The notes beneath the pieces are model-generated. The model saw nothing but the letters and a program-made list of their open reading frames with translations. It was not told where the DNA came from and ran no database searches. Both the position numbers and the translations under genes were made by a program. 64,000 nt of DNA from Tolypocladium sp. Sup5 PDA-1 (lineage: Eukaryota > Ascomycota > Sordariomycetes > Hypocreales > Ophiocordycipitaceae): assembly GCA_000750105.3 (NCBI GenBank), contig JPHH03000011.1, positions 682,001 to 746,000 of the forward strand, in the 5' to 3' direction. Below, one piece after another: positions 22,033-31,739 of this stretch (positions are counted from its first letter, which is position 1; every line of letters starts with the position of its first letter).

Positions 22033-23637
22033 ATGGCTTTGCTCGAGCGCGCATTGTCCTGGTGGGCGCTCCCCGTTGCCCTCGCGGCCCTCGTCGCATC
22101 GTACCTCTACTCCTACCTCGTCACCAACGCCCACCTCCGGGCCATTCCGGCCCCGTTTGGGGCGCAATTCTCCAACCTGTGGCTGCTGTCTGTGTGTCGA
22201 CGAGGGGCGCGGTATCGCGTCGTCGATGACGCCCACGGCAGGCTCGGCAAGGTGCTTCGCATCCAGCCAAACCACGTCAGCGTTGCAGACGTCGATGCCG
22301 TCGCCGTGATATACGGGCACGGCAACGGCTTCCTGAAATCGTACGTCTCGCCGGGTTGCTGCCCCCCCCCGGCGGAGACTGCGTGCTCACGGGTTGCGTC
22401 TAGGGACTTTTACGACGCCTTTGTGTCGATTCGCCGCGGCCTCTTCAACACGCGGGACCGCGCAGAGCACGCCCGGAAGCGCAAGCTCGTCTCGCACACA
22501 TTCTCGACCAAGTCGGTCACCCAGTTTGAGCCGTACATCCAAGAGAGCCTCCAGCTGTTTGTCAAGCGGCTCGATCAGCTCATCGCGGAGAGCCGGCACC
22601 AAAACGACGCCGGGGAGAGGGAGGCCAGGGTGGACTGCCTCCCTTGGTTCAACTACCTCGCCTTCGACATCATCGGCGACCTTGCCTTTGGCACCCCCTT
22701 TGGCATGCTGGCCAACGGCGCTGACATGGCGGAGATACGGTCGTCCCCGGACAGTCCGCCCATCTACGCGTCCGCCATCGAAATACTGAACCGTCGCGGC
22801 GAGGTCAGCGCGGCGCTGGGCTGTCTGCCGCAGCTGAAGCCGTACGCAAAGTGGCTGCCGGACCCCTTCTTCAGCAAGGGCCTCAACGCGGTCCGGAATC
22901 TCGCGGGCATCGCCATTGCGCGCGTCAAGAACAGGATCGACAACCCGCCCGACGAGCAGCGGAGGGACCTCCTCGCCCGCCTGATGGAGGGCCGCGACGA
23001 CAAGGGGGAGCCGCTGGGCAGGGAGGAGTTGACGGCCGAGGCGCTCACCCAGCTGATTGCGGGAAGCGACACCACGTCGAACTCGTCGTGTGCCCTCATG
23101 AACTATCTTGCGCGCACGCCCCGTGTCCTGAGAAAGCTGCAGGCAGAGCTCGATGCTGCCATCCCCGACGGCACAGAGGTTCCCACGTACGAGACGGTCC
23201 GCGACCTGACCTACCTCGGTTGGGTCATCGACGAGGCGCTTCGACATCACTGCACCTCGGGCATCGGCCTGCCCCGTCAAGTTCCGCCCGGCTCACCCGG
23301 CGTGACGATACTCGGACACTACTTCCCGCCCGGCACCGTCCTCAGCGTGCCGACGTACACCATCCACCACTCCAAGGAGATTTGGGGCCAAGACGCAGAG
23401 GAATACAGGCCCGAGCGCTGGGAGAAGGCGACGCCGAGGCAGAAGAATGCCTTTATTCCGTTTAGCCACGGGCCGCGGGCATGTGTCGGAAGAAATGTTG
23501 CTGAGCTTGAGATGAAGTTGATTGTGGCAACGTGGGCGAGGAGATACTCTGTGGCGCTCAGACAGGGCGAGATGCAGACGAGGGAGGGCTTTCTAAGGAA
23601 GCCTCTGGGTCTAGAAGTTGCGCTGTCTCGTAGATGA
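22033..23637 (+). CDS. Cytochrome P450, CYP53 (benzoate 4-monooxygenase) type
   Basis: Exons 22033-22340 and 22404-23637 (63-nt intron without a stop, GTACGT/TCTAG) give 513 aa. The first in-frame ATG with a good context is 22033, giving the membrane anchor WWALPVALAALVASYLYSYL. P450 hallmarks: I-helix AGSDTTSNS, ExxR in DEALRHH, YRPERW and the heme loop FSHGPRACVGRN with ligand C463. The blocks GLPRQVPPG and GTVLSVPTYTIHHSKEIWG are those of CYP53, the benzoate para-hydroxylase of ascomycetes, which makes 4-hydroxybenzoate at the ER as the first step of benzoate catabolism through beta-ketoadipate. Substrate is inferred from family. No other catabolic gene lies next to it. Confidence 0.9.
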   Translation: MALLERALSWWALPVALAALVASYLYSYLVTNAHLRAIPAPFGAQFSNLWLLSVCRRGARYRVVDDAHGRLGKVLRIQPNHVSVADVDAVAVIYGHGNGFLKSYVSPGCCPPPAETACSRVASRDFYDAFVSIRRGLFNTRDRAEHARKRKLVSHTFSTKSVTQFEPYIQESLQLFVKRLDQLIAESRHQNDAGEREARVDCLPWFNYLAFDIIGDLAFGTPFGMLANGADMAEIRSSPDSPPIYASAIEILNRRGEVSAALGCLPQLKPYAKWLPDPFFSKGLNAVRNLAGIAIARVKNRIDNPPDEQRRDLLARLMEGRDDKGEPLGREELTAEALTQLIAGSDTTSNSSCALMNYLARTPRVLRKLQAELDAAIPDGTEVPTYETVRDLTYLGWVIDEALRHHCTSGIGLPRQVPPGSPGVTILGHYFPPGTVLSVPTYTIHHSKEIWGQDAEEYRPERWEKATPRQKNAFIPFSHGPRACVGRNVAELEMKLIVATWARRYSVALRQGEMQTREGFLRKPLGLEVALSRR

Positions 23638-23965
23638 GAGACCTACTGGTCCGGGTAGAGGGTCATACGGAAGAATGCCACCACGAAGTGATGGAGACGG
23701 ACAACACGATTCTGGATAATCGAGCCAATCAAGCCGTGTCTCGAGAGGCTGTCTGTTGCACCTTGACGAATAATGATGACAAGGGGAAAAGGGTTGTTGC
23801 TCTCGGGCTATTTGCATGCGAGATTGAGTCCTCCGTTAAATACGTCTGGACACAGTACAGTTTATGTCTAATTTTGACGCTTGCCCTCGATGACATTGAA
23901 AAGAGACATTTTGGCCTACCCATGGCTTGCTCCTTTAGCCGAGGACGCAGTATTTGATGAACTTG
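23638..23965. other. Intergenic downstream of CYP53
   Basis: Short 3' flank between the P450 stop and the dispersed repeat; no coding feature seen. Confidence 0.4.
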
Positions 23966-24232
23966 CCTGTTATCCCCGTGTTCGTGCCGGAGAACTGCGA
24001 CCGCTTATAAACGGAATTGCCTCCTCTGACTAGCACATACGACCATAGCCACCAGCAAACTCGGGATCCCGTCTGATCTCCACTGAGAAACTGGTGAGCG
24101 CCGGATTAGTAGCTGGGTCGGTGACGACCAGCGAATCCCTGGTGTTGTATGTGCCTTTCTTTTTTATCGCCATTCTTTTTTTTTTTTGGATCTAGTTCTG
24201 TCTCCGCTCATGCGGCTAATAACACGAACTTT
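23966..24232 (-). repeat. Dispersed repeat, copy 2 (inverted relative to copy 1)
   Basis: Reverse complement matches 9809-10082 from AAGTTCGTGTT to ACAGG. On the - strand it reads TYNTRDSLVVTDPATNPAL, SVEIRRDPEFAGGYGRMC and then a stop, where copy 1 has a one-base difference and reads on. The stop suggests the repeat contains the end of an ancestral coding sequence followed by its 3' flank. It ends 33 bp before the TIR element at 24266. Confidence 0.75.
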
Positions 24233-24265
24233 CTCAGACTGAGGCCGCCCTTCATGAGCATACAC

Positions 24266-25205
24266 CTCAGCCGACCAAAGCCCTGGACCTTAGCCGACTA
24301 TTAGCCAAAACCTCATCCAACTATATATAATAATCTTATCTAACTAACGTTTATTATTAGTTCGCAACCGGTTCCGAATAACTTCCTAGTAAACAAAGAA
24401 AATAGCGTCTTCTCGATACTACCTTACTATATGAAGTATCTTACCTGTATACGTCTTCTCAATAGTATACCTATCGCGATAGACCTTAGCTGTAAGAACT
24501 AGTTATAGGCAACGCGTTTCTAAATAGGTCGTTCTAGTCGGATTACTACGGTAAACACTACTTTGACGGGGAAGAAAGACACACCCACGACAGTGGCCAG
24601 TGTGAGGGGGGCCAGGCCCCCCGTTTGCATGTATATAAGGGACAAGCTTTCCCGGCAATCCTGATAGAGGACACTCATTGCAGAACTAATAAGCCCACGG
24701 GCGCCCTTTCTTCCCCAATCCGTCACTAAGATAAGTAACTGATGAGTGAACGGCCGCACGGCCACAATGAGTGGAAATGAGATAATCAACCCCCTTTAGT
24801 CTAGAGACTACGAGCAGCTCCCAGCAGGAGCAGCACCATCTGAACAGATGGTTCATGTAAGTCAAATCCCTTCCTAAGTGATTGCTGACCCCCGAGACAC
24901 GTTGGGTGTAGTCTCGCCGAGACGTGCAATCAGTGTCCTCTAGGTGTGCGTGTTTTACTCCATTACAACACTATTCACTACGGCACACTACTCACTACGG
25001 TATGTTCTAGTTACGTACTAAGTTAGTTTATAACCGGTTTGCAACTAGCCAATCGGTTGCGAACTAATTCTAAACGTTAGTCAGATGAGGTTATTGTATA
25101 TAGTCGGATGAGGTCTTGGCCAATGGTCGGTTGAGGTCCGTGGCCATGGTCGGCTGAGGTTTTGGGGCTAATTTAGGCGGCTGAGGTTTGGGGGGTCGGC
25201 TGAGC
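24266..25205. mobile_element. Non-autonomous DNA transposon-like element with long TIRs
   Basis: The left end (24266-24370) and the reverse complement of the right end (25054-25205) share CTCAGCCGACC at the tip, then CCTCATCCRACTATATA and CTAACGTTTA, ending in TTAGTTCGCAACCG. The outer part of each TIR is built of drifting copies of a CCTCAGCCGACC-type unit, about two on the left and four on the right. TACAC flanks both tips (24261-24265 and 25206-25210) and may be the target duplication. The interior has no transposase, so it needs a helper. Superfamily is not assigned. Confidence 0.7.
24560..24970. repeat. Interior segment with promoter-like TATA box, possible nested LTR relic
   Basis: Inside the TIR element lies a GC-richer block with a perfect GGGGGGCCAGGCCCCCC palindrome (24607-24623) followed by TGTATATAAGGG at about 24630-24641. 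The layout resembles an LTR promoter, but I could not find matched LTR ends or a duplicated target, so this is only a suggestion. Confidence 0.3.
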
Positions 25206-25210
25206 TACAC

Positions 25211-25787
25211 ACCCGTATTTCCTCGGCTGTCGAGGCGATATCCGCAGCTCTCTTCACGTGAGGGTGGATCTCGGCGAACTTCTTGTAGAGGAGAAACTGT
25301 CGGTGTTAGTGTCAGGGGCCCGCTTTGACATGTGGCTGAGACACTGATAAAACGATATACTGCTTTGACCTTTTCTTGGCACAGTAGATAGCTAGAGATA
25401 AATAGTCCGCCCCTTCAGCCTAGTCTAGGCTGGAGGGCATGCGCAATAAACTCCGGTTTACACCAACAGAAACGGTGTAAGTCAAGACTGCATACTGGGA
25501 CAGAAGTAACAATCTAACGCGCACTCTGGTCTAGGAGGATGAGAACGGCTCTTGCTGCTAGCGGGGACCATGGAAATAGAAGGAGAACTGTTTAGTAATG
25601 CTACATGGCTCGTTGGGTTGACTTATGATATAGAATGCTCGCTCATCTCCAGGGATGTTGTTGTATTCTACCTGCGCCTAACCAGCTACTCCAGGTAACG
25701 AAGAAACGGCTGAGCAGAGAGGAACGAGCCCTGCTTGTGGAGCCTATCCTGATAGGAAACTATTATTCCCTAGCTTGAATATCCCAC
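25211..25787. other. Intergenic, no gene seen
   Basis: TA-richer flank between the TIR element and the 3' end of the sugar-porter gene. No coding pattern recognised. Confidence 0.4.
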
Positions 25788-27558
25788 CTACTCTACCTTT
25801 AAACCAATCTCCTCTTGTAGTTGCTGTTCAATTTCGCCCACGTCAATCGTCTTTATGCCCTTCCGAATATCTTCGACATCTGGAAGAGACGAGTGCTTCT
25901 GACCATCGAAGATGGCGTCGATTTCCTCCAGCGTCTTGCCTTTTGTCTCCACCCAGAATACCGCCTGTGCATCTGGCAGTTAGCCGCTTGAACAATAGAT
26001 ACCGTTGCAAGACTTACAATTAGAGCAAACGTGACTATGTCCCAGGCGCCGTTGATCATGTACATCTTCCATCCAATGTTGTTGATGCCAATCGGCATAA
26101 CAAACACGAGGAGCATGCTGCCGAGACGTTAGCCAAATACGCCCGTGATTAACCGGTGTGCCAACCAACAACTTACGCGAGACCGTTGAGGGAGTACTGA
26201 GAAAAGGCCACTCCGTTTGCTCGAGTCGGATAGTCCATGACCTCTGGCGGATACAAGGTCAGCAGCGGGGTCCATCCGATGGAGTAGAATCCTTGAAACA
26301 GAAACATGACGGCGACATCGCCGTAAATGAGCGCATTTGACGCCCCGTCAGGGTTGTCGGCGTATATCTTGGACAAGCCTCCGATAATGAAAAGGCAGAT
26401 AATCAGCAGGCCTTGTGATAGCAGCGCCGTCGGCTTGCGACCCCAAGAAGCGGCCAGCTGCGTGCCTAGGAGGCTGCAGGCAAGGCACCAGACGTTGAGA
26501 ACAACATTCTGACGAGACATGTTAGTTTTCATAACACTCCCGAGCTGGGAAGAAGGACTTACAGCTATCAGCTGGTCGTTTGGATCTGTGACGCCGGCAG
26601 TGTCCAGCTCATTCCCAAGATAGTACGAGGCGATAATGTTCCCTGCAATGCAAGAAAAGGGCCCCGCTGATCCGCCGATGAGGACGCGCTTCCTCGCAGC
26701 TGGAGTCTTGATGATTTCCTTAGGGCTCATCGTCCTGCCTTCTTTCTTCTCCCAGTCCAGGGCGTCGATAATCTCTTTGTACACGGCCATTACCACCGGA
26801 TCGGTCAGGTCGCCATTGGCATTCGTCTGGGCCACCACTAGGCGAGCATCTTCGTACCGATCCTGTCGCACGAGCCATCGCGGCGATTCCGGGATGAATG
26901 GGAGGATGATGATGCAGACGACGGAGAAGATGCCCTGGACGAGAGATGGCGCTCGCCACGCCCATGTGGACTGCCATGTGCCTGTGCCCAGCGTCACTCC
27001 AGCCGCAATCAAGGCCCCGACGTAGTAAAAGTTATTAAGGAGCTATGCCAAAGCGTTAGCCTCGTGTTCACACCAAAATGAACATGAATAACCTACTCCA
27101 AGGCCCCAAGCCCTCCAGCGGCTGGGAAACGTCTCACTCAGATACACCCCTCCAGAGACACCCGAGATGCCAGCGCCAAACCCTAGGACGATCCGAGCGA
27201 CGACAAACATGGCGATATTCTGCGCCGCGGTTTGGAGGATGATTCCGATGACGGTGATGACCGCTCCCCAAAACAACGACGGCCGCCGACCCAGCCTGTC
27301 GCACATGACACCGCCGAACATGGGGCCAAAGAAGCCGCCGATGAAGACAGACGCTGTGTTGAGACCCGTGGTGGCCGGAGTGAGGTTGAAATAATCTGTA
27401 TACGACGGCAGGATGTTAAGTCCGTTCAACATTGAGCCATCATACCCGCCGGTTAACGACTGGACCATGGAGCAGGCCATGAGCAGGACCGACACCGTGG
27501 CCGTGGATTCTGGGACCCAGGCGGGGAGCCATGTTCCCGTTGGAGATTTGTGAAGCAT
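25788..27558 (-). CDS. MFS sugar-porter family transporter 1
   Basis: Five exons: 27097-27558, 26563-27042, 26177-26508, 26018-26117, 25788-25964 (introns 53-59 nt) give 516 aa. The start is the first true ATG (MLHKSPTGTWLPAW); upstream there is only in-frame TTG. It has the 12-TM sugar-porter pattern with QSLTGGYDGSMLNGL in TM1, DRLGRRPS between TM2 and TM3, PESPRWLVRQ after TM6, SYYLGNELDTAGV in TM7, NGVAFSQYSLNG in TM10 and the C-terminal VETKGKTLEEIDAIFDG. Fungal relatives carry hexoses, lactose/cellobiose or other polyols; substrate cannot be fixed. It is divergent from the M81 hydrolase gene, with 707 bp between starts, which suggests co-regulation. Confidence 0.9.
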
Positions 27559-28265
27559 GGATGCGAACTTCGTGACAGTTTGTTCTAGTTGACACCCGGA
27601 GAACTGCAGCAACTGGGATATAGCTGGAAAACAATGGAGGAGTCATGATGACTTTATGAAGCCAAGCATCGGGCCGGGCCAACATGAACCAGCTCCGCCT
27701 TTGGCATGTTACAACGTCGGTTCCGGGCCGTCGCCGCATGATTCGCCGTTATCAATAGTTCAATACCTCACCTCACAAATGCGGGAAGCTAACGAGATAC
27801 CAGGCTCGCTAAGTCGGATGCACGGCATCTGCACGCGAGGCAAAGCGTGGGGCAAGTGGCCCCATCTCCACTACGGTCGCAAGGGTCTCGGAGACGATTC
27901 ATTCGTCGGGGATAATACGAGTACTACACGACAACTAGATAACTACGGATAAAGGAATGGCCAGTTCGGCTCTGGCTCCCGGGACAGTGACGGTCCTCCT
28001 TCCTCTCATCCGGAGGCGTAAATAGCCTGGGGTTGGAGATGTCATTCCCCGCGCCAATTCCCCGCAGATTGTCGTCGGCGAACTCGTGCCGTTCCGCTAT
28101 CGGTCATACGTTGCATTGGAGGCGCCGCCCTTGTTGCAGCCGACGGGACATCATCAGGCGAACAGCCGATAACAAGGCGATATATTACACCTATCCGTCG
28201 TTGGGGCCCGACTTGCTATCGTCGGAGCGGCGAACGAGCTCACGTGCAGCTCAACAACAGCCACC
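27559..28265. promoter_or_regulatory. Divergent promoter region of sugar porter 1 and M81 hydrolase
   Basis: The interval separates two ATGs reading outward and contains no gene. It includes several CGG/CCG-rich short inverted motifs (for example CCGGAG around 28010) of the kind bound by Zn2Cys6 regulators, which is only suggestive. Confidence 0.4.
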
Positions 28266-29795
28266 ATGTCCAACCGCCCTGTCATCGCCGTCGCCGGACT
28301 GGCGTGCGAGACGTCGACCTTTACTCCGTCCAGGACTCTTGCCCCCGCGTTTCACCCCAAGCGTGGCGGCGAGGTTGCTGAGCGATATCAGTTCCTCCAT
28401 GATGATCAACCCCTCGCAAGAGAAGCCGAGTGGAAGGGCGCCTTGATCGGCCATGCGCTCCCAGGCGGCGTGGTAACTCGGGACGCCTTTGAGACGCTGG
28501 CAGGCGAAATCGTTTCGCGCCTCCAGAGCATTGTGTCCGAGGGAACTCTTGACGGCCTGTGGTTCGATATTCACGGCGCCATGTGTGTCGAGGGCCTAGA
28601 CGACATCGAAGCAGAGCTGCTCAGGCGTGTCCGTGCCGTCATCGGCCCCAATGTCATCGTCTCGGCGTCCATGGACCTGCACGGCAACGTATCCCGCGAA
28701 CTGGCCCATATGTGCGATCTCATCACCTGCTACCGTATGGCCCCTCATGAGGACGCCATGGATACCAAGGAGCGGGCATGCCGCAACCTCGTCCGTCTTC
28801 TTCAGGCCTCGTCGGGCCGTCGGCCGTTGAAGGCATGGATACCGATTCCCATTCTGCTACCGGGAGAGCAGACGTCTACTCGACTGGAGCCCGCAAAGCA
28901 CATCTATGCGGCCGTCCCCGAGGTGGAAGCGCTGGAGGGTGTCATAGATGCGGCGATTTGGGTGGGCTACGCCTGGGCTGATGAGCCGAGGAATAGAGCG
29001 GTCGTGATGGTGACGGGTTGGGACGAAGAGGCTGTATCAACAGGTGCACAACGGCTTGCCAATCTCTTCTGGGACGCTCGTGCCGACTTTGAGTTTGTGG
29101 CTCCGACAGGCTCCTTCGCCGAGTGTCTCGACGAGGCAGTCAGGTCCCCTCCTGAGCAGCGCCCCTATTTCATCTCCGACTCGGGAGACAATCCGACGGC
29201 AGGGGGGTCTGGAGACGTCAGTTGGGGCCTCACAAAGCTCCTGGGGCGCCCAGAGTTCAAATCTCCAGATTCAGGCCCCACGGTCATATACGCCAGTGTT
29301 CCTGGACCGAAAGCCATCGAGGCAGCTGTAGCTGCTGGCGTTGGCGCCACCGTCACCGTCACCGCCGGTGCTGATGTCGATGACCTTCACGCACCACCGC
29401 TGACAATGACTGGCCGTGTTCACTCGATCAAGCACGGCGACCGCGACGCCGTCGCCGAGGTCGTGCTGCAAGTGGGCTCGGTTTACGCCATTCTGACCAA
29501 GCTACGCAAGCCGTACCACAAGGAAAAAGATTTCACGGACCTCGGCCTCAGGCCCAGACAAGCCGACATTGTGATTGTGAAAATCGGATACTTGGAGCCG
29601 GAGCTGTACGACATGGCCAAGGGCTGGATGCTGGGACTGACTCCTGGAGGCGTGGACCAGGACTTGGAGAGGCTGGGACACCACAGACTCCGTCGTCCCA
29701 TTTGGCCGTTCGACAAGACATTCGAAAGGGCTCCAGACTTGAGCACTCGGTGGATCGCAAGGTCCAACGAAACGTTGAGTGGTCCAGATGAGTAG
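28266..29795 (+). CDS. M81 family (MlrC-like) metallohydrolase
   Basis: A single exon of 509 aa with a good start (CCACCATGTCC). The N-terminal M81 domain (about 5-300) carries GLACETSTFTP, WFDIHGAMCVEG and the metal site D137-x-H139 (SMDLHGN) with H161 (RMAPHEDAMDTKE); the 22-residue spacing from H139 to H161 equals that reported for the Zn ligands of bacterial MlrC. The C-terminal MlrC domain has ISDSGDNPTAGGSGD and KIGYLEPELYD. MlrC of sphingomonads cleaves linearised microcystin fragments; fungal members have unknown substrates, probably small peptides or amide-bonded compounds. No signal peptide, so cytosolic. Pairing with a transporter suggests import then hydrolysis. Confidence 0.9.
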   Translation: MSNRPVIAVAGLACETSTFTPSRTLAPAFHPKRGGEVAERYQFLHDDQPLAREAEWKGALIGHALPGGVVTRDAFETLAGEIVSRLQSIVSEGTLDGLWFDIHGAMCVEGLDDIEAELLRRVRAVIGPNVIVSASMDLHGNVSRELAHMCDLITCYRMAPHEDAMDTKERACRNLVRLLQASSGRRPLKAWIPIPILLPGEQTSTRLEPAKHIYAAVPEVEALEGVIDAAIWVGYAWADEPRNRAVVMVTGWDEEAVSTGAQRLANLFWDARADFEFVAPTGSFAECLDEAVRSPPEQRPYFISDSGDNPTAGGSGDVSWGLTKLLGRPEFKSPDSGPTVIYASVPGPKAIEAAVAAGVGATVTVTAGADVDDLHAPPLTMTGRVHSIKHGDRDAVAEVVLQVGSVYAILTKLRKPYHKEKDFTDLGLRPRQADIVIVKIGYLEPELYDMAKGWMLGLTPGGVDQDLERLGHHRLRRPIWPFDKTFERAPDLSTRWIARSNETLSGPDE

Positions 29796-29901
29796 ACAGC
29801 TGGAAACTATCATAGAACATAATCAAGCTGGCTCCGAACGGTTCATACGCACATCCAGTCTCCTCAGTTTTCCATGTGTTCACAACCCAGCTGGAGGTCA
29901 T

Positions 29902-30954
29902 TTATCCTGGCAAACTCCGCCATCCAGTCATGGCAAACGAGCATCGTAAGCCAGCGTGGTCGCTCCAGGGTACCGATTCGCCATTCCGGAGCTGATTGAA
30001 ATTCGGATGGCTTCCCGGAGGCGCGTCCGGTTTGCGCACGGCACCCGGATGCATTACCTCGATGCTTTTCACCTCGAGTCCAACCGTGGCGACCTTGTCT
30101 AGTCGACCTGGAGGAAACGGTTGCTTGCCGTCAATGCCCCAAGTGAACCCTGGCTCTTGACCACGCAGCGTACTCCAAGCGTCAGCCAGTCCGTTTTCCC
30201 GTATGAGATCCGCATCCTCTGGGAGAACCGGGTTGAAGTCGCCTGCGACTAGACCGCAACCGGCAGCTCAAAGAAGAGACGCAGTGACGGCAAGTTGTTG
30301 AGGGCGGTGGGACGGCCGTATGGGAAGAGGATCCAAGTGCACATTGACGAGCCGAATACGAGAGAAAGGCGATATTGGGCTCGCCGAGGGGATCAGAACG
30401 TCGCAGCAGAGCGCATCTCTCCCGAAGCGACTAGGATATTTGACTCTCCAAACTGGGCCGAGTGTTGGGCATTGTGACGACTCTTTTGGGTATCCAAATC
30501 TCGCCTTCGACAGTAGTGTCATGGTCGCAAATGCCTGCCTTTCCCAACTTGTCTCATCCGCCTCACTTGAGAACCAGTGTTAATGAATCCGCGAATCGGC
30601 AAGCATGGCAGCCAGGGCCGAGCGGGAGGCCTCCTGGAGGAATATGATGTCTGTATCTGGAGACAAGTCGAGAACGTGGGACAAGATGGCCGACATGCGC
30701 AGCTCTGGCAATGCCGCGAAAGCGTCCACGTTCCACGTCACCAGCACAAGCTTCGAGTCTTGACCCTGACTGCCCTTCTGCGTGTAGTTGATGGAACCCA
30801 TGGCCTGCTGTCAATGCATCGGACGCCATTGCTCTGTAGAGGCATCAAACTCGTGCCATGTTTGAAAGCTGGGCCTCGCGTCTGGCTCTGTTGGAAACGG
30901 TGCGTCTTGCCACCACGAGGTGAATCGCGTGTGAAGGCGCGAGAGTAGGGACAT
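29902..30954 (-). pseudogene. TDP2-like endonuclease/exonuclease/phosphatase, dead by three stops
   Basis: One frame runs unbroken for 351 codons from ATG 30954 (MSLLSRLHTRF) to TAA 29902-29904, except for three in-frame stops: TGA 30811-30813, TAA 30580-30582 and TGA 30268-30270. All EEP-fold motifs are still present: VTWNVDAFA, FLQEAS, LVNVHLD, VAGDFNPVLPED, TWGIDGKQ and WSDHAGLRC. This is the layout of tyrosyl-DNA phosphodiesterase 2-like fungal proteins, which open phosphodiesters or phosphotyrosyl-DNA bonds. No intron can remove the stops. At least the last TGA sits where a CGA Arg codon is expected, a C-to-T change. It is a recent loss; stop readthrough is unlikely with three sites. Confidence 0.8.
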
Positions 30955-31739
30955 GACTGCTGATTTCGGACGGCGTGAGGCCAATGACTGGACGCTGTTG
31001 AGTGAACATGCGTGTAGCGTTTTGCAGGAGATGCGCGGCAAGGAACAAAGGTGAAGATGTCAGATGTGAAGTTCGCAGGCTGCCTTTATGTTGGGAGCTG
31101 GTGGCCACCGCCCACTGTCCACTGCCTGATTTATGACTGGTCCGGGGCCTGTTCGCTTATGCCCGAGGCAAACACATTCGCACAACCGCAGGTTCCAAAG
31201 CACGAGGCCCAAAACAACAGCCTCCCTGGTTTTCTCACCTCTCAGAGCTCGATTTCTAGTTAGGTAAAGCCCCTGTAACGTACGAAATTAGAGCCTTCGT
31301 ATCATATAAGAGATATAGATCCTTCTCTTGTGGTCATTTAAGGGGTATTGAACCTTCTCTTGTCGTCAGAGGCTGGTCTTGCCGACTCGTCTGCGCCTCG
31401 TTTTCCGAGTCGGATCTAAAAGGCCCTTCGCTAAGCTTCAACGAGTGGTGGCCAGGTGAAGCTGATGATGAAGCCGTCCCGAGCCATCTACGCCCCGCCG
31501 GGACGGATGCGCGGGTACAATCACCTACTTTATCCCGACTCTCGTGGCAGCGCTGGGGTACGAGGTTCATGAGATCCAATACGTGGGTTCTCTTCCACAC
31601 CCACTTCCGCGGCTACGTGGTCACCTACTGACCGGCCTTCCGGATGACAATCCCCATCTGCAAGACGATCAAGTCCCGGGTCGTGATTAATATTGGAAAC
31701 TGTACTGAAATACATAAGAAGCAAGGACAAACGGCAATA
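30955..31739. other. Intergenic, no gene seen
   Basis: Upstream side of the TDP2-like relic and 3' side of the lectin gene. No coding feature supported. Confidence 0.4.

Noticed and set aside
24560..24970. Solo LTR retrotransposon inside the TIR element
   Set aside because: TATA box and palindrome are suggestive, but no TG..CA ends with a target duplication could be matched; kept only as a low-confidence note.
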